In this document: piece by piece, positions 39,801-53,454 of the stretch
How positions within the stretch are numbered: the stretch's first letter is position 1
Layout: every line of letters begins with the position of its first letter
NCBI GenBank assembly: GCA_027186245.1
Contig: CP114481.1
Location: 25,823,501-25,887,500, forward strand
DNA length: 64,000 nucleotides
Source: Coriaria nepalensis
Taxonomy: Eukaryota; Streptophyta; Magnoliopsida; Cucurbitales; Coriariaceae
Direction of reading: 5' to 3'
Made by a program: the position numbers and the translations under genes
Notes under the pieces: model-generated
The model's input: the letters and a program-made list of their open reading frames with translations, nothing else
What the model was told of the DNA's origin: nothing
The model's database searches: none

Positions 39801-42800
39801 GGCTAAACAAATGCATTGTTGCATTCAATATATTAACTGCAAGTTATGCACGAAAGTCATGTTTAAAGGCCGAATTTCGTTCGAAGCGATTTAGAATGAT
39901 TTAATGACTAAAAGAGATGCAATAATATGAATTTTAGGCTAAAAAAATGCATAGTTGCCTTTAATAGATCAATTACAAGTTATTCATGAAAGTCGTGTCT
40001 TAAATGCAAAAATATAATTGGTTCGAAGTGCTTTGAAACAATTTAATGAAATGAAAAGACTGAATGATATACTTTTTAAGGCTAAAATAATGCATTGTTG
40101 TCGTCAATAAATTAATTGCATGTTATGTAAGAAAATCATGTTTGAAGGGCGAAAATAGAATTCGTTCAACTTAATTTAGAATGATTTAATGACTGGATGA
40201 GACTCAATGACATGACTTTAAGGCTAAACAAATGCATTGTTGCCTTCAATAGATTAACTGCAAGTTATGCACGAAAGTCATATTTAAAGGCCGAATTTCG
40301 TTCGAAGCGATTTAGAATGATTTAATGACTAAGAGAGACGCAATAACATGAATTTTAGGTTAAAAAAATGCATAGTTTCCTTCAATAGATCAATTACAAG
40401 TTATTTATGAAAGTCGTGTCTTAAATGAGAAAATATAATTGGTTCGAAGTGCTTTCCAACAATTTAATGAACTGAAAAGACTGAATGATATACTTTTTAA
40501 GGCTAAAATAATGCATTGTTGTCGTCAATAAATTAATTGCAAGTAATGTAAGAAAATCATGTTTGAAATGCGAAAATAGAATTCGTTCAACTTAATTTAG
40601 AATGATTTAATGACTGGATGAGACTCAATGACAAGACTTTATGGCTAAACAAATGCATTCTTGCCTTCAATAGATTAACTGCAGGTTATGCACGAAAGTC
40701 ATATTTAAAGGCCGAATTTCGTTCGAAGCGATTTAGAATGATTTAATGACTAAAAGAGACGCAATAATATGAAGTTTAGGTTAAAAAAATGCATAGTTGC
40801 CTTCAATAGATCAATTACAAGTTATTTGTGAAAGTCGTGTCTTAAATGAAAAAATATAATTAGTTCGAAGTGCTTTCAAACAATTTAATGAAATGAAAAG
40901 ACTGAATGATATACTTTTTAAGGCTAAAATAATGCATTGCTATCATCAATAAATTAATTGCAAGTTATGTTAGAAAATCATGTTTGAAATGCGAAAATAG
41001 AATTCGTTCAACTTAATTTAGAATGATTTAATGACTGGATGAGACTCAATGACAAGACTTTATGGCTAAACAAATGCATTCTTGCCTTCAATAGATTAAC
41101 TGCAAGTTTTGCACGAAAGTCATGTTTAAAGGCCGAATTTCGTTCGAAGCGATTTAGAATGATTTAATGACTAAAAGAGACGCAATAATATGAATTTAGG
41201 CTAAAAAAATGCATAGTTGCCTTCAATAGATCGATTACAAGTTATTCATGAAAGTCGTGTCTTAAATGCAAAAATATAATTGGTTCGAAGTGCTTTGAAA
41301 CAATTTAATGAAATGAAAAGACTGAATGATATACTTTTTAAGGCTAAAATAATGCATTGTTGTCGTCATTAAATTAATTGCATGTTATGTAAGAAAATCA
41401 TGTTTGAAGGGCGAAAATCGAATTCGTTCAACTTAACTTAGAATGATTTAATGACTGGATGAGACTCAATGACATGACTTTAAGGCTAAACAAATGCATT
41501 GTTGCCTTCAATAGATTAACTGCAAGGTATGCATGAAAGTCATGTTTAAAGGCCGACCTTCGTTCGAAGCGATTTAGAATGATTTGATGACTAAAAGAGA
41601 CACAATAACATCAATTTTAGGCTAAAGAAAATGCATAGTTGCCTTCAATAGATCAATTACAAGTTATGCTTGAAAGTCGTGTCTTAAATGCAAAAATAGA
41701 ATTGGTTCGAAGTGCTTTCAAAGAATTTAATGAAATGAAAAGACGTAATGATATAGTTTTTGAGGCTAAAATAATGCATTGTTGTCGTCAATAAATTAAT
41801 TGCAAGTTATGTAAGAAAATCATGTTTGAAAGGCAAAAATAGAATTCGTTCAACTTAATTTAGAATGATTTAATGACTGGATGAGACTCAATGACAAGAC
41901 TTTAAGGCTAAGCAAATGCATTGTTGCCTTCAATAGATTAACTGCAAGTTATGCACGAAAGTCATGTTTAAAGGCCGACTTTCGTTCGAAGCGATTTAGA
42001 ATGATTTAATGACTAAAAGAGGCGCAATAATATGACTTTATGGCTAAAAAAATGCATAGTTGCCTTCAATAGATCAATTACAAGTTATGCTTCAAAGTCG
42101 TGTCTTAAAGGCAAAAATAGAATTGGTTCGATGTGCTTTCAAACAATTTAATGGAATGAAAAGACTGAATGATATACATTTTAAGGCTAAAATAATGCAT
42201 TGTTGTCGTCAATAAATTAATTGCAAGTTATGTAATAAAATATTGTTTGAATGGCGAAAATAGAATTCGTTCAACTTAATTTAGAATGATTTAATGACTG
42301 GATGAGACTCAATGACAAGACTTTAAGGCTAAACAAATGCATTGTTGCATTCAATATATTAACTGCAAGTTATGCACGAAAGTCATGTTTAAAGGCCGAA
42401 TTTCGTTCGAAGCGATTTAGAATGATTTAATGACTAAAAGAGATGCAATAATATGAATTTTAGGCTAAAAAAATGCATAGTTGCCTTTAATAGATCAATT
42501 ACAAGTTATTCATGAAAGTCGTGTCTTAAATGCAAAAATATAATTGGTTCGAAGTGCTTTGAAACAATTTAATGAAATGAAAAGACTGAATGATATACTT
42601 TTTAAGGCTAAAATAATGCATTGTTGTCGTCAATAAATTAATTGCATGTTATGTAAGAAAATCATGCTTGAAGGGCGAAAATAGAATTCGTTCAACTTAA
42701 TTTAGAATGATTTAATGACTGGATGAGACTCAATGACATGACTTTAAGGCTAAACAAATGCATTGTTGCCTTAAATAGATTAACTGCAAGTTATGCACGA

Positions 42801-44240
42801 AAGTCATATTTAAAGGCCGAATTTCGTTCGAAGCGATTTAGAATGATTTAATGACTAAGAGAGACGCAATAACATGAATTTTAGGTTAAAAAAATGCATA
42901 GTTTCCTTCAATAGATCAATTACAAGTTATTTATGAAAGTCGTGTCTTAAATGAGAAAATATAATTGGTTCGAAGTGCTTTCCAACAATTTAATGAACTG
43001 AAAAGACTGAATGATATACTTTTTAAGGCTAAAATAATGCATTGTTGTCGTCAATAAATTAATTGCAAGTAATGTAAGAAAATCATGTTTGAAATGCGAA
43101 AATAGAATTCGTTCAACTTAATTTAGAATGATTTAATGACTGGATGAGACTCAATGACAAGACTTTATGGCTAAACAAATGCATTCTTGCCTTCAATAGA
43201 TTAACTGCAGGTTATGCACGAAAGTCATATTTAAAGGCCGAATTTCGTTCGAAGCGATTTAGAATGATTTAATGACTAAAAGAGACGCAATAATATGAAT
43301 TTTAGGTTAAAAAAATGCATAGTTGCCTTCAATAGATCAATTACAAGTTATTTGTGAAAGTCGTGTCTTAAATGAAAAAATATAATTAGTTCGAAGTGCT
43401 TTCAAACAATTTAATGAAATGAAAAGACTGAATGATATACTTTTTAAGGCTAAAATAATGCATTGCTATCATCAATAAATTAATTGCAAGTTATGTTAGA
43501 AAATCATGTTTGAAATGCGAAAATAGAATTCGTTCAACTTAATTTAGAATGATTTAATGACTGGATGAGACTCAATGACAAGACTTTATGGCTAAACAAA
43601 TGCATTCTTGCCTTCAATAGATTAACTGCAAGTTTTGCACGAAAGTCATGTTTAAAGGCCGAATTTCGTTCGAAGCGATTTAGAATGATTTAATGACTAA
43701 AAGAGACGCAATAATATGAATTTAGGCTAAAAAAATGCATAGTTGCCTTCAATAGATCAATTACAAGTTATTCATGAAAGTCGTGTCTTAAATGCAAAAA
43801 TATAATTGGTTCGAAGTGCTTTGAAACAATTTAATGAAATGAAAAGACTGAATGATATACTTTTTAAGGCTAAAATAATGCATTGTTGTCGTCATTAAAT
43901 TAATTGCATGTTATGTAAGAAAATCATGTTTGAAGGGCGAAAATCGAATTCGTTCAACTTAACTTAGAATGATTTAATGACTGGATGAGACTCAATGACA
44001 TGACTTTAAGGCTAAACAAATGCATTGTTGCCTTCAATAGATTAACTGCAAGGTATGCATGAAAGTCATGTTTAAAGGCCGACCTTCGTTCGAAGCGATT
44101 TAGAATGATTTGATGACTAAAAGAGACACAATAACATCAATTTTAGGCTAAAGAAAATGCATAGTTGCCTTCAATAGATCAATTACAAGTTGTGCTTGAA
44201 AGTCGTGTCTTAAATGCAAAAATAGAATTGGTTCGAAGTG
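33870..44240. repeat. 6-unit repeat (2526 bp), about four copies
   Basis: The variant GGTATCC or GGTATGC in monomer B lies at 33948, 36474, 39000, 41526 and 44052, each step exactly 2526 bp. Within each copy the same six units appear in order, marked by AACATCAATTTTAGG, AGACGTAATGATATAG, GACTTTATGGC, GATGTGCTTTC, AAAATATTGTTTGAATGG, TTGCATTCAATATATT, AGTAATGTAAG, CTTGCCTTC and TATCATCAATAAATT. Copies are near identical by eye. Shared changes group them: GGCTAAGCAAATG occurs in copies three and four, and AAATCGAATTC in copy four and the start of the fifth. Confidence 0.92.
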
Positions 44241-47200
44241 CTTTCAAACAATTTAATGAAATGAAAAGACTGAATGATATAGTTTTTAAGGCTAAAATAA
44301 TGCATTGTTGTCGTCAGTAAATTAATTGCAAGTTATGTAAGAAAATCATGTTTGAAAGGCAAAAATAGAATTCGTTCAACATAATTTAGAATGATTTAAT
44401 GACTGGATGAGACTCAATGACAAGACTTTAAGGCTAAACAAATGCATTGTTGCCTTCAATAGATTAACTGCAAGTTATGCACGAAAGTCATGTTTAAAGG
44501 CCGACTTTCGTTCGAAGCGATTTAGAATGATTTAATGACTAAAAGAGGCGCAATAATATGACTTTATGGCTAAAAAAATGCATAGTTGCCTTCAATAGAT
44601 CAATTACAAGTTATGCTTGAAAGTCGTGTCTTAAATGCAAAAATAGAATTGGTTCGAAGTGCTTTCAAACAATTTAATGGAATGAAAAGACTGAATGATA
44701 TACTTTTTAAGGCTAAAATAATGCATTGTTGTCGTCAATAAATTAATTGCAAGTTATGAAATAAAATCTTGTTTGAAAGGCGAAAATAAAATTCGTTCAA
44801 CTTAATTTAGAATGATTTAATGACTGGATGAGACTCAATGACAAGACTTTAAGGCAAAACAAATGCATTGTTGCCTTCAATAGATTAACTGCAAGTTATG
44901 CACGAAAGTCATGTTTAAAGGCTGAATTTCGTTCGAAGCGATTTAGAATGATTTAATGACTAAAAGAGGCGCAATAATATGAATTTGAGGCTAAAAAAAT
45001 GCATAGTTGCCTTTAATAGATCAATTACAAGTTATTCATGAAAGTCGTGTCTTAAATGCAAAAATATAATTGGTTCGAAGTGCTTTGAAACAATTTAATG
45101 AAATGAAAAGACTGAATGATATACTTTTTAAGGCTAAAATAATGCATTGTTGTCATCAATAAATTAATTGCATGTTATGTAAGAAAATCATGTTTGAAGG
45201 GCGAAAATAGAATTCGTTCAACTTAATTTAGAATGATTTAATGATTGGATGAGACTCAATGACATGACTTTATGGCTAAACAAATGCATTGTTGCCTTCA
45301 ATAGATTAACTACAAGTTATGCATGAAAGTCATATTTAATGGCCGAATTTCGTTCGAAGCGATTTAGAATGATTTAATGACTAAAAGAGATGCAATAACA
45401 TGAATTTTAGGCTAAAAAAATGCATAGTTGCCTTCAATAGATCAATTACAAGTTATTTATGAAAGTCGTGTCTTAAATGCAAAAATATAATTGGTTCGAA
45501 GTGCTTTCAAACAATTTAATGAAATGGAAAGACTGAATGATATACTTTTTAAGGCTAAAATAATGCATTGTTGTCGTCAATAAATTAATTGCATGTTATG
45601 TAAGAAAATCAGGTTTGAAAGGCGAAAATAGAATTCGTTCAACTTAATTTAGAATGATTTAATGACTGGATGAGATTCAATGACAAGACTTTAAGGCTAA
45701 ACAAATGCATTGTTGCCTTCAATAGATTAACTGCAAGTTATGCACGAAAGTCATGTTGAAAGGCCGAATTTCATTCGAAGCGATTTAGAATGAGTTAATG
45801 ACTAAAAGAGACGCAATAATATGAATTTTAGGCTAAAAAAATGCATAGTTGCCTTCAATAGATCAATTACAAGTTATTCATGAAAGTCGTGTCGGAAATG
45901 CAAAAATATAATTGGTTCGAAGTGCTTTGAAACAATTTAATGAAATGAAAAGACTGAATGATATACTTTTTAAGGCTAAAATAATGCATTGTTGTCGTCA
46001 ATAAATTAATTGCAAGTTATGTAAGAAAATCATGTTTGAAAGGCGAAAATAGAATTCGTTCAACTTAATTTAGAATGATCTAATGACGGGATGAGACTCA
46101 ATGACATGACTTTAAGGCTAAACAAATGCATTGTTGCCTTCAATAGATTAACTGCAAGTTATGCACGAAAGTCGTATTTAAAGGCCGAATTTCGTTCGAA
46201 GCGATTTAGAATGATTTAATGACTAAAAGAGACGCAATAACATGAATTTTAGGCTAAAAAAATGCATAGTTGCCTTCACCAGATCAATTACAAGTTATTT
46301 ATGAAAGTCGTGTCTTAAATGCAAAAATATAATTGGTTCGAAGTCCTTTCAAATAATTTAATGAAATGAAAAGACTGAATGATATACTTTTTAAGGCTAA
46401 AATAATGCATTGTTGTCGTCAATAAATTAATTGCAAGTTATGTAAGAAAATCATGTTTGAAAGGCGAAAATAGAATTCGTTCAACTTAATTTAGAATGAT
46501 TTAATGACTGGATGAGACTCAATGACAAGACTTTAAGGCTAAACAAATGCATTGTTGCCTTCAATAGATTAACTGCAAGTTATGCACGAAAGTCATGTTT
46601 AAAGGCCGACTTTCGTTCGAAGCGATTTAGAATGATTTAATGACTAAAAGAGGCGCAATAATATGACTTTATGGCTAAAAAAATGCATAGTTGCCTTCAA
46701 TAGATCAATTACAAGTTATGCTTGAAAGTCGTGTCTTAAATGCAAAAATTGAATTGGTTCGAAGTGCTTTCAAACAATTTAATGGAATGAAAAGACTGAA
46801 TGATATACTTTTTAAGGCTAAAATAATGCATTGTCGTCGTCAATAAATTAATTGCAAGTTATGTAATAAAATCTTGTTTGAAAGGTGAAAATAAAATTGG
46901 TTCAACTTAATTTAGAATGATTTAATGATTGGATGAGACTCAATGACAAGACTTTAAGGCTAAACAAATGCATTGTTGCCTTCAATAGATTAACAGCAAG
47001 TTATGCACGAAGGTCATGTTTAAAGGCTGAATTTCGTTCGAAGCGATTTAGAATGATTTAATGACTAAAAGAGACGCAATAATATGAATTTTAGGCTAAA
47101 AAAATGCATAGTTGCCTTTAATAGATCAATTACAAGTTATTCATGAAAGTCGTGTCTTAAATGCAAAAATATAATTGGTTCGAAGTGCTTTCAAACAATT

Positions 47201-50200
47201 TAATGAAATGAAAAGACTGAATGATTTACTTTTTAAGGCTAAAATAATGCATTGTTGTCGTCAATAAATTAATTGCATGTTATGTAAGAAAATCATGTTT
47301 GAAGGGTGAAAATAGAATTCGTTCAACTTAATTTAGAATGATTTAATGACGGGATGAGACTGAATGACATGACTTTAAGGCTAAACAAATGCATTGTTGC
47401 CTTCAATAGATTAACTGCAAGTTATGCACGAAAGTCATATTTAAAGGCCGAATTTCGTTCGAAGCGATTTAGAATGATTTAATGATTAAAAGAGACGCAA
47501 TAACATGAATTTTAGGCTAAAAAAATGCATAGTTGCCTTCAATAGATCAATTACAAGTTATTTATGAAAGTCGTGTCTTAAATGCAAAAATATAATTGGT
47601 TCGAAGTGCTTTCAAATAATTTAATGAAATGAAAAGACTGTGTGATATACTTTTTAAGGCTAAAAAAATGCATTGTTGTCGTCAATAAATTAATTGCAAG
47701 TTATGTAAGAAAATCATGTTTGAAAGGCGAAAATAGAATTCGTTCAACTTAATTTAGAATGATTTAATGACTCGATGAGACTCAATGACAAGACTTTAAG
47801 GCTAAACAAATCCATTGTTGCCTTCAATAGATTAACTGCAAGTTATGCACGAAAGTCATGTTTAAAGGCCGACTTTCGTTCGAAGCGATTTAGAATGATT
47901 TAATGACTAAAAGAGACGCAATAACATGAATTTTAGGATAAAAAAATGCATAGTTGCCTTCAATAGATCAATTACAAGTTATTTACGAAAGTCGTGTCTT
48001 AAATGCAAAAATATAATTGGTTCGAAGTGCTTTCAAACAATTTAATGAAATGAAAAGACTGAATGATATACTTTTTAAGGCTAAAATAATGCATTGTTGT
48101 CGTCAATCAATTAATTGCAAGTTATGTAAGAAAATCATGTTTGAAAGGCGAAAATAGAATTCGTTCAACTTAATTTAGAATGATTTAATGACTGGATGAG
48201 ACTCAATGACAAGACTTTAAGGCTAAACAAATGCATTGTTGCCTTCAATAGATTAACTGCAAGTTATGCATGAAACTCATGTTTAAAGGCCGACTTTCGT
48301 TCGAAGCTATTTAGAATGATTTAACGACTAAAAGAGACGCAATAACATGAATTTTAGGATAAAAAAATGCATAGTTGCCTTCAATAGATCAATTACAAGT
48401 TATTTGTGAAAGTCGTGTCTTAAATGAAAAAATATAATTAGTTCGAAGTGCTTTCAAACAATTTAATGAAATGAAAAGACTGAATGATATACTTTTTAAG
48501 GCTAAAATAATGCATTGCTATCATCAATAAATTAATTGCAAGTTATGTTAGAAAATCATGTTTGAAATGCGAAAATAGAATTCGTTCAACTTAATTTAGA
48601 ATGATTTAATGACTGGATGAGACTCAATGACAAGACTTTATGGCTAAACAAATGCATTCTTGCCTTCAATAGATTAACTGCAAGTTTTGCACGAAAGTCA
48701 TGTTTAAAGGCCGAATTTCGTTCGAAGCGATTTAGAATGATTTAATGACTAAAAGAGACGCAATAATATGAATTTAGGCTAAAAAAATGCATAGTTGCCT
48801 TCAATAGATCAATTACAAGTTATTCATGAAAGTCGTGTCTTAAATGCAAAAATATAATTGGTTCGAAGTGCTTTGAAACAATTTAATGAAATGAAAAGAC
48901 TGAATGATATACTTTTTAAGGCTAAAATAATGCATTGTTGTCGTCATTAAATTAATTGCATGTTATGTAAGAAAATCATGTTTGAAGGGCGAAAATCGAA
49001 TTCGTTCAACTTAACTTAGAATGATTTAATGACTGGATGAGACTCAATGACATGACTTTAAGGCTAAACAAATGCATTGTTGCCTTCAATAGATTAACTG
49101 CAAGGTATGCATGAAAGTCATGTTTAAAGGCCGACCTTCGTTCGAAGCGATTTAGAATGATTTGATGACTAAAAGAGACACAATAACATCAATTTTAGGC
49201 TAAAGAAAATGCATAGTTGCCTTCAATAGATCAATTACAAGTTGTGCTTGAAAGTCGTGTCTTAAATGCAAAAATAGAATTGGTTCGAAGTGCTTTCAAA
49301 CAATTTAATGAAATGAAAAGACTGAATGATATAGTTTTTAAGGCTAAAATAATGCATTGTTGTCGTCAGTAAATTAATTGCAAGTTATGTAAGAAAATCA
49401 TGTTTGAAAGGCAAAAATAGAATTCGTTCAACATAATTTAGAATGATTTAATGACTGGATGAGACTCAATGACAAGACTTTAAGGCTAAACAAATGCATT
49501 GTTGCCTTCAATAGATTAACTGCAAGTTATGCACGAAAGTCATGTTTAAAGGCCGACTTTCGTTCGAAGCGATTTAGAATGATTTAATGACTAAAAGAGG
49601 CGCAATAATATGACTTTATGGCTAAAAAAATGCATAGTTGCCTTCAATAGATCAATTACAAGTTATGCTTGAAAGTCGTGTCTTAAATGCAAAAATAGAA
49701 TTGGTTCGAAGTGCTTTCAAACAATTTAATGGAATGAAAAGACTGAATGATATACTTTTTAAGGCTAAAATAATGCATTGTTGTCGTCAATAAATTAATT
49801 GCAAGTTATGTAATAAAATCTTGTTTGAAAGGCGAAAATAAAATTCGTTCAACTTAATTTAGAATGATTTAATGACTGGATGAGACTCACTGACAAGACT
49901 TTAAGGCAAAACAAATGCATTGTTGCCTTCAATAGATTAACTGCAAGTTATGCACGAAAGTCATGTTTAAAGGCTGAATTTCGTTCGAAGCGATTTAGAA
50001 TGATTTAATGACTAAAAGAGGCGCAATAATATGAATTTGAGGCTAAAAAAATGCATAGTTGCCTTTAATAGATCAATTACAAGTTATTCATGAAAGTCGT
50101 GTCTTAAATGCAAAAATATAATTGGTTCGAAGTGCTTTGAAACAATTTAATGAAATGAAAAGACTGAATGATATACTTTTTAAGGCTAAAATAATGCATT

Positions 50201-53200
50201 GTTGTCGTCAATAAATTAATTGCATGTTATGTAAGAAAATCATGTTTGAAGGGCGAAAATAGAATTCGTTCAACTTAATTTAGAATGATTTAATGATTGG
50301 ATGAGACTCAATGACATGACTTTATGGCTAAACAAATGCATTGTTGCCTTCAATAGATTAACTACAAGTTATGCATGAAAGTCATATTTAATGGCCGAAT
50401 TTCGTTCGAAGCGATTTAGAATGATTTAATGACTAAAAGAGATGCAATAACATGAATTTTAGGCTAAAAAAATGCATAGTTGCCTTCAATAGATCAATTA
50501 CAAGTTATTTATGAAAGTCGTGTCTTAAATGCAAAAATATAATTGGTTCGAAGTGCTTTCAAACAATTTAATGAAATGGAAAGACTGAATGATATACTTT
50601 TTAAGGCTAAAATAATGCATTGTTGTCGTCAATAAATTAATTGCATGTTATGTAAGAAAATCAGGTTTGAAAGGCGAAAATAGAATTCGTTCAACTTAAT
50701 TTAGAATGATTTAATGACTGGATGAGACTCAATGACAAGACTTTAAGGCTAAACAAATGCATTGTTGCCTTCAATAGATTAACTGCAAGTTATGCACGAA
50801 AGTCATGTTGAAAGGCCGAATTTCATTCGAAGCGATTTAGAATGATTTAATGACTAAAAGAGACGCAATAATATGAATTTTAGGCTAAAAAAATGCATAG
50901 TTGCCTTCAATAGATCAATTACAAGTTATTCATGAAAGTCGTGTCGGAAATGCAAAAATATAATTGGTTCGAAGTGCTTTGAAACAATTTAATGAAATGA
51001 AAAGACTGAATGATATACTTTTTAAGGCTAAAATAATGCATTGTTGTCGTCAATAAATTAATTGCAAGTTATGTAAGAAAATCATGTTTGAAAGGCGAAA
51101 ATAGAATTCGTTCAACTTAATTTAGAATGATCTAATGACGGGATGAGACTCAATGACATGACTTTAAGGCTAAACAAATGCATTGTTGCCTTCAATAGAT
51201 TAACTGCAAGTTATGCACGAAAGTCGTATTTAAAGGCCGAATTTCGTTCGAAGCGATTTAGAATGATTTAATGACTAAAAGAGACGCAATAACATGAATT
51301 TTAGGCTAAAAAAATGCATAGTTGCCTTCACCAGATCAATTACAAGTTATTTATGAAAGTCGTGTCTTAAATGCAAAAATATAATTGGTTCGAAGTCCTT
51401 TCAAATAATTTAATGAAATGAAAAGACTGAATGATATACTTTTTAAGGCTAAAATAATGCATTGTTGTCGTCAATAAATTAATTGCAAGTTATGTAAGAA
51501 AATCATGTTTGAAAGGCGAAAATAGAATTCGTTCAACTTAATTTAGAATGATTTAATGACTGGATGAGACTCAATGACAAGACTTTAAGGCTAAACAAAT
51601 GCATTGTTGCCTTCTATAGATTAACTGCAAGTTATGCACGAAAGTCATGTTTAAAGGCTGACTTTCGTTCGAAGCGATTTAGAATGATTTAATGACTAAA
51701 AGAGGCGCAATAATATGACTTTATGGCTAAAAAAATGCATAGTTGCCTTCAATAGATCAATTACAAGTTATGCTTGAAAGTCGTGTCTTAAATGCAAAAA
51801 TTGAATTGGTTCGAAGTGCTTTCAAACAATTTAATGGAATGAAAAGACTGAATGATATACTTTTTAAGGCTAAAATAATGCATTGTCGTCGTCAATAAAT
51901 TAATTGCAAGTTGTGTAATAAAATCTTGTTTGAAAGGTGAAAATAAAATTGGTTCAACTTAATTTAGAATGATTTAATGATTGGATGAGACTCAATGACA
52001 AGACATTAAGGCTAAACAAATGCATTGTTGCCTTCAATAGATTAACAGCAAGTTATGCACGAAGGTCATGTTTAAAGGCTGAATTTCGTTCGAAGCGATT
52101 TAGAATGATTTAATGACTAAAAGAGACGCAATAATATGAATTTTAGGCTAAAAAAATGCATAGTTGCCTTTAATAGATCAATTACAAGTTATTCATGAAA
52201 GTCGTGTCTTAAATGCAAAAATATAATTGGTTCGAAGTGCTTTCAAACAATTTAATGAAATGAAAAGACTGAATGATTTACTTTTTAAGGCTAAAATAAT
52301 GCATTGTTGTCGTCAATAAATTAATTGCATGTTATGTAAGAAAATCATGTTTGAAGGGTGAAAATAGAATTCGTTCAACTTAATTTAGAATGATTTAATG
52401 ACGGGATGAGACTGAATGACATGACTTTAAGGCTAAACAAATGCATTGTTGCCTTCAATAGATTAACTGCAAGTTATGCACGAAAGTCATATTTAAAGGC
52501 CGAATTTCGTTCGAAGCGATTTAGAATGATTTAATGATTAAAAGAGACGCAATAACATGAATTTTAGGCTAAAAAAATGCATAGTTGCCTTCAATAGATC
52601 AATTACAACTTATTTATGAAAGTCGTGTCTTAAATGCAAAAATATAATTGGTTCGAAGTGCTTTCAAATAATTTAATGAAATGAAAAGACTGTGTGATAT
52701 ACTTTTTAAGGCTAAAATAATGCATTGTTGTCGTCAATAAATTAATTGCAAGTTATGTAAGAAAATCATGTTTGAAAGGCGAAAATAGAATTCGTTCAAC
52801 TTAATTTAGAATGATTTAATGACTCGATGAGACTCAATGACAAGACTTTAAGGCTAAACAAATCCATTGTTGCCTTCAATAGATTAACTGCAAGTTATGC
52901 ACGAAAGTCATGTTTAAAGGCCGACTTTCGTTCGAAGCGATTTAGAATGATTTAATGACTAAAAGAGACGCAATAACATGAATTTTAGGATAAAAAAATG
53001 CATAGTTGCCTTCAATAGATCAATTACAAGTTATTTACGAAAGTCGTGTCTTAAATGCAAAAATATAATTGGTTCGAAGTGCTTTCAAACAATTTAATGA
53101 AATGAAAAGACTGAATGATATACTTTTTAAGGCTAAAATAATGCATTGTTGTCGTCAATCAATTAATTGCAAGTTATGTAAGAAAATCATGTTTGAAAGG

Positions 53201-53454
53201 CGAAAATAGAATTCGTTCAACTTAATTTAGAATGATTTAATGACTGGATGAGACTCAATGACAAGACTTTAAGGCTAAACAAATGCATTGTTGCCTTCAA
53301 TAGATTAACTGCAAGTTATGCATGAAACTCATGTTTAAAGGCCGACTTTCGTTCGAAGCTATTTAGAATGATTTAACGACTAAAAGAGACGCAATAACAT
53401 GAATTTTAGGATAAAAAAATGCATAGTTGCCTTCAATAGATCAATTACAAGTTA
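43350..53454. repeat. 12-unit tandem duplication (5052 bp each), nearly identical
   Basis: Copy one is about 43350-48402 and copy two about 48403-53454. Variants recur at exactly 5052 bp: CATTGCTATCATC 43461/48513, GGTATGC 44052/49104, CCAGATC 46279/51331. The junction near 48360-48403 joins GGATAAAAAAATGCATAG (end of copy one) to TTATTTGTGAAAGTC (start of copy two), and at the matching end of copy two (near 53450) the sequence is TTATTTATGAAAGTC instead. Only scattered single-base differences were noticed (near 44758/49810, 45155/50207, 45673/50725, 45795/50847, 51615). The first part of each copy is 6-unit-type sequence and the rest is a more diverged relative of it. Confidence 0.9.

Noticed and set aside
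48360..48403. Transposon target-site duplication at the 5052-bp junction
   Set aside because: The junction is a simple in-phase join of two satellite units; there is no inserted element, terminal inverted repeat or short flanking duplication apart from the satellite itself.
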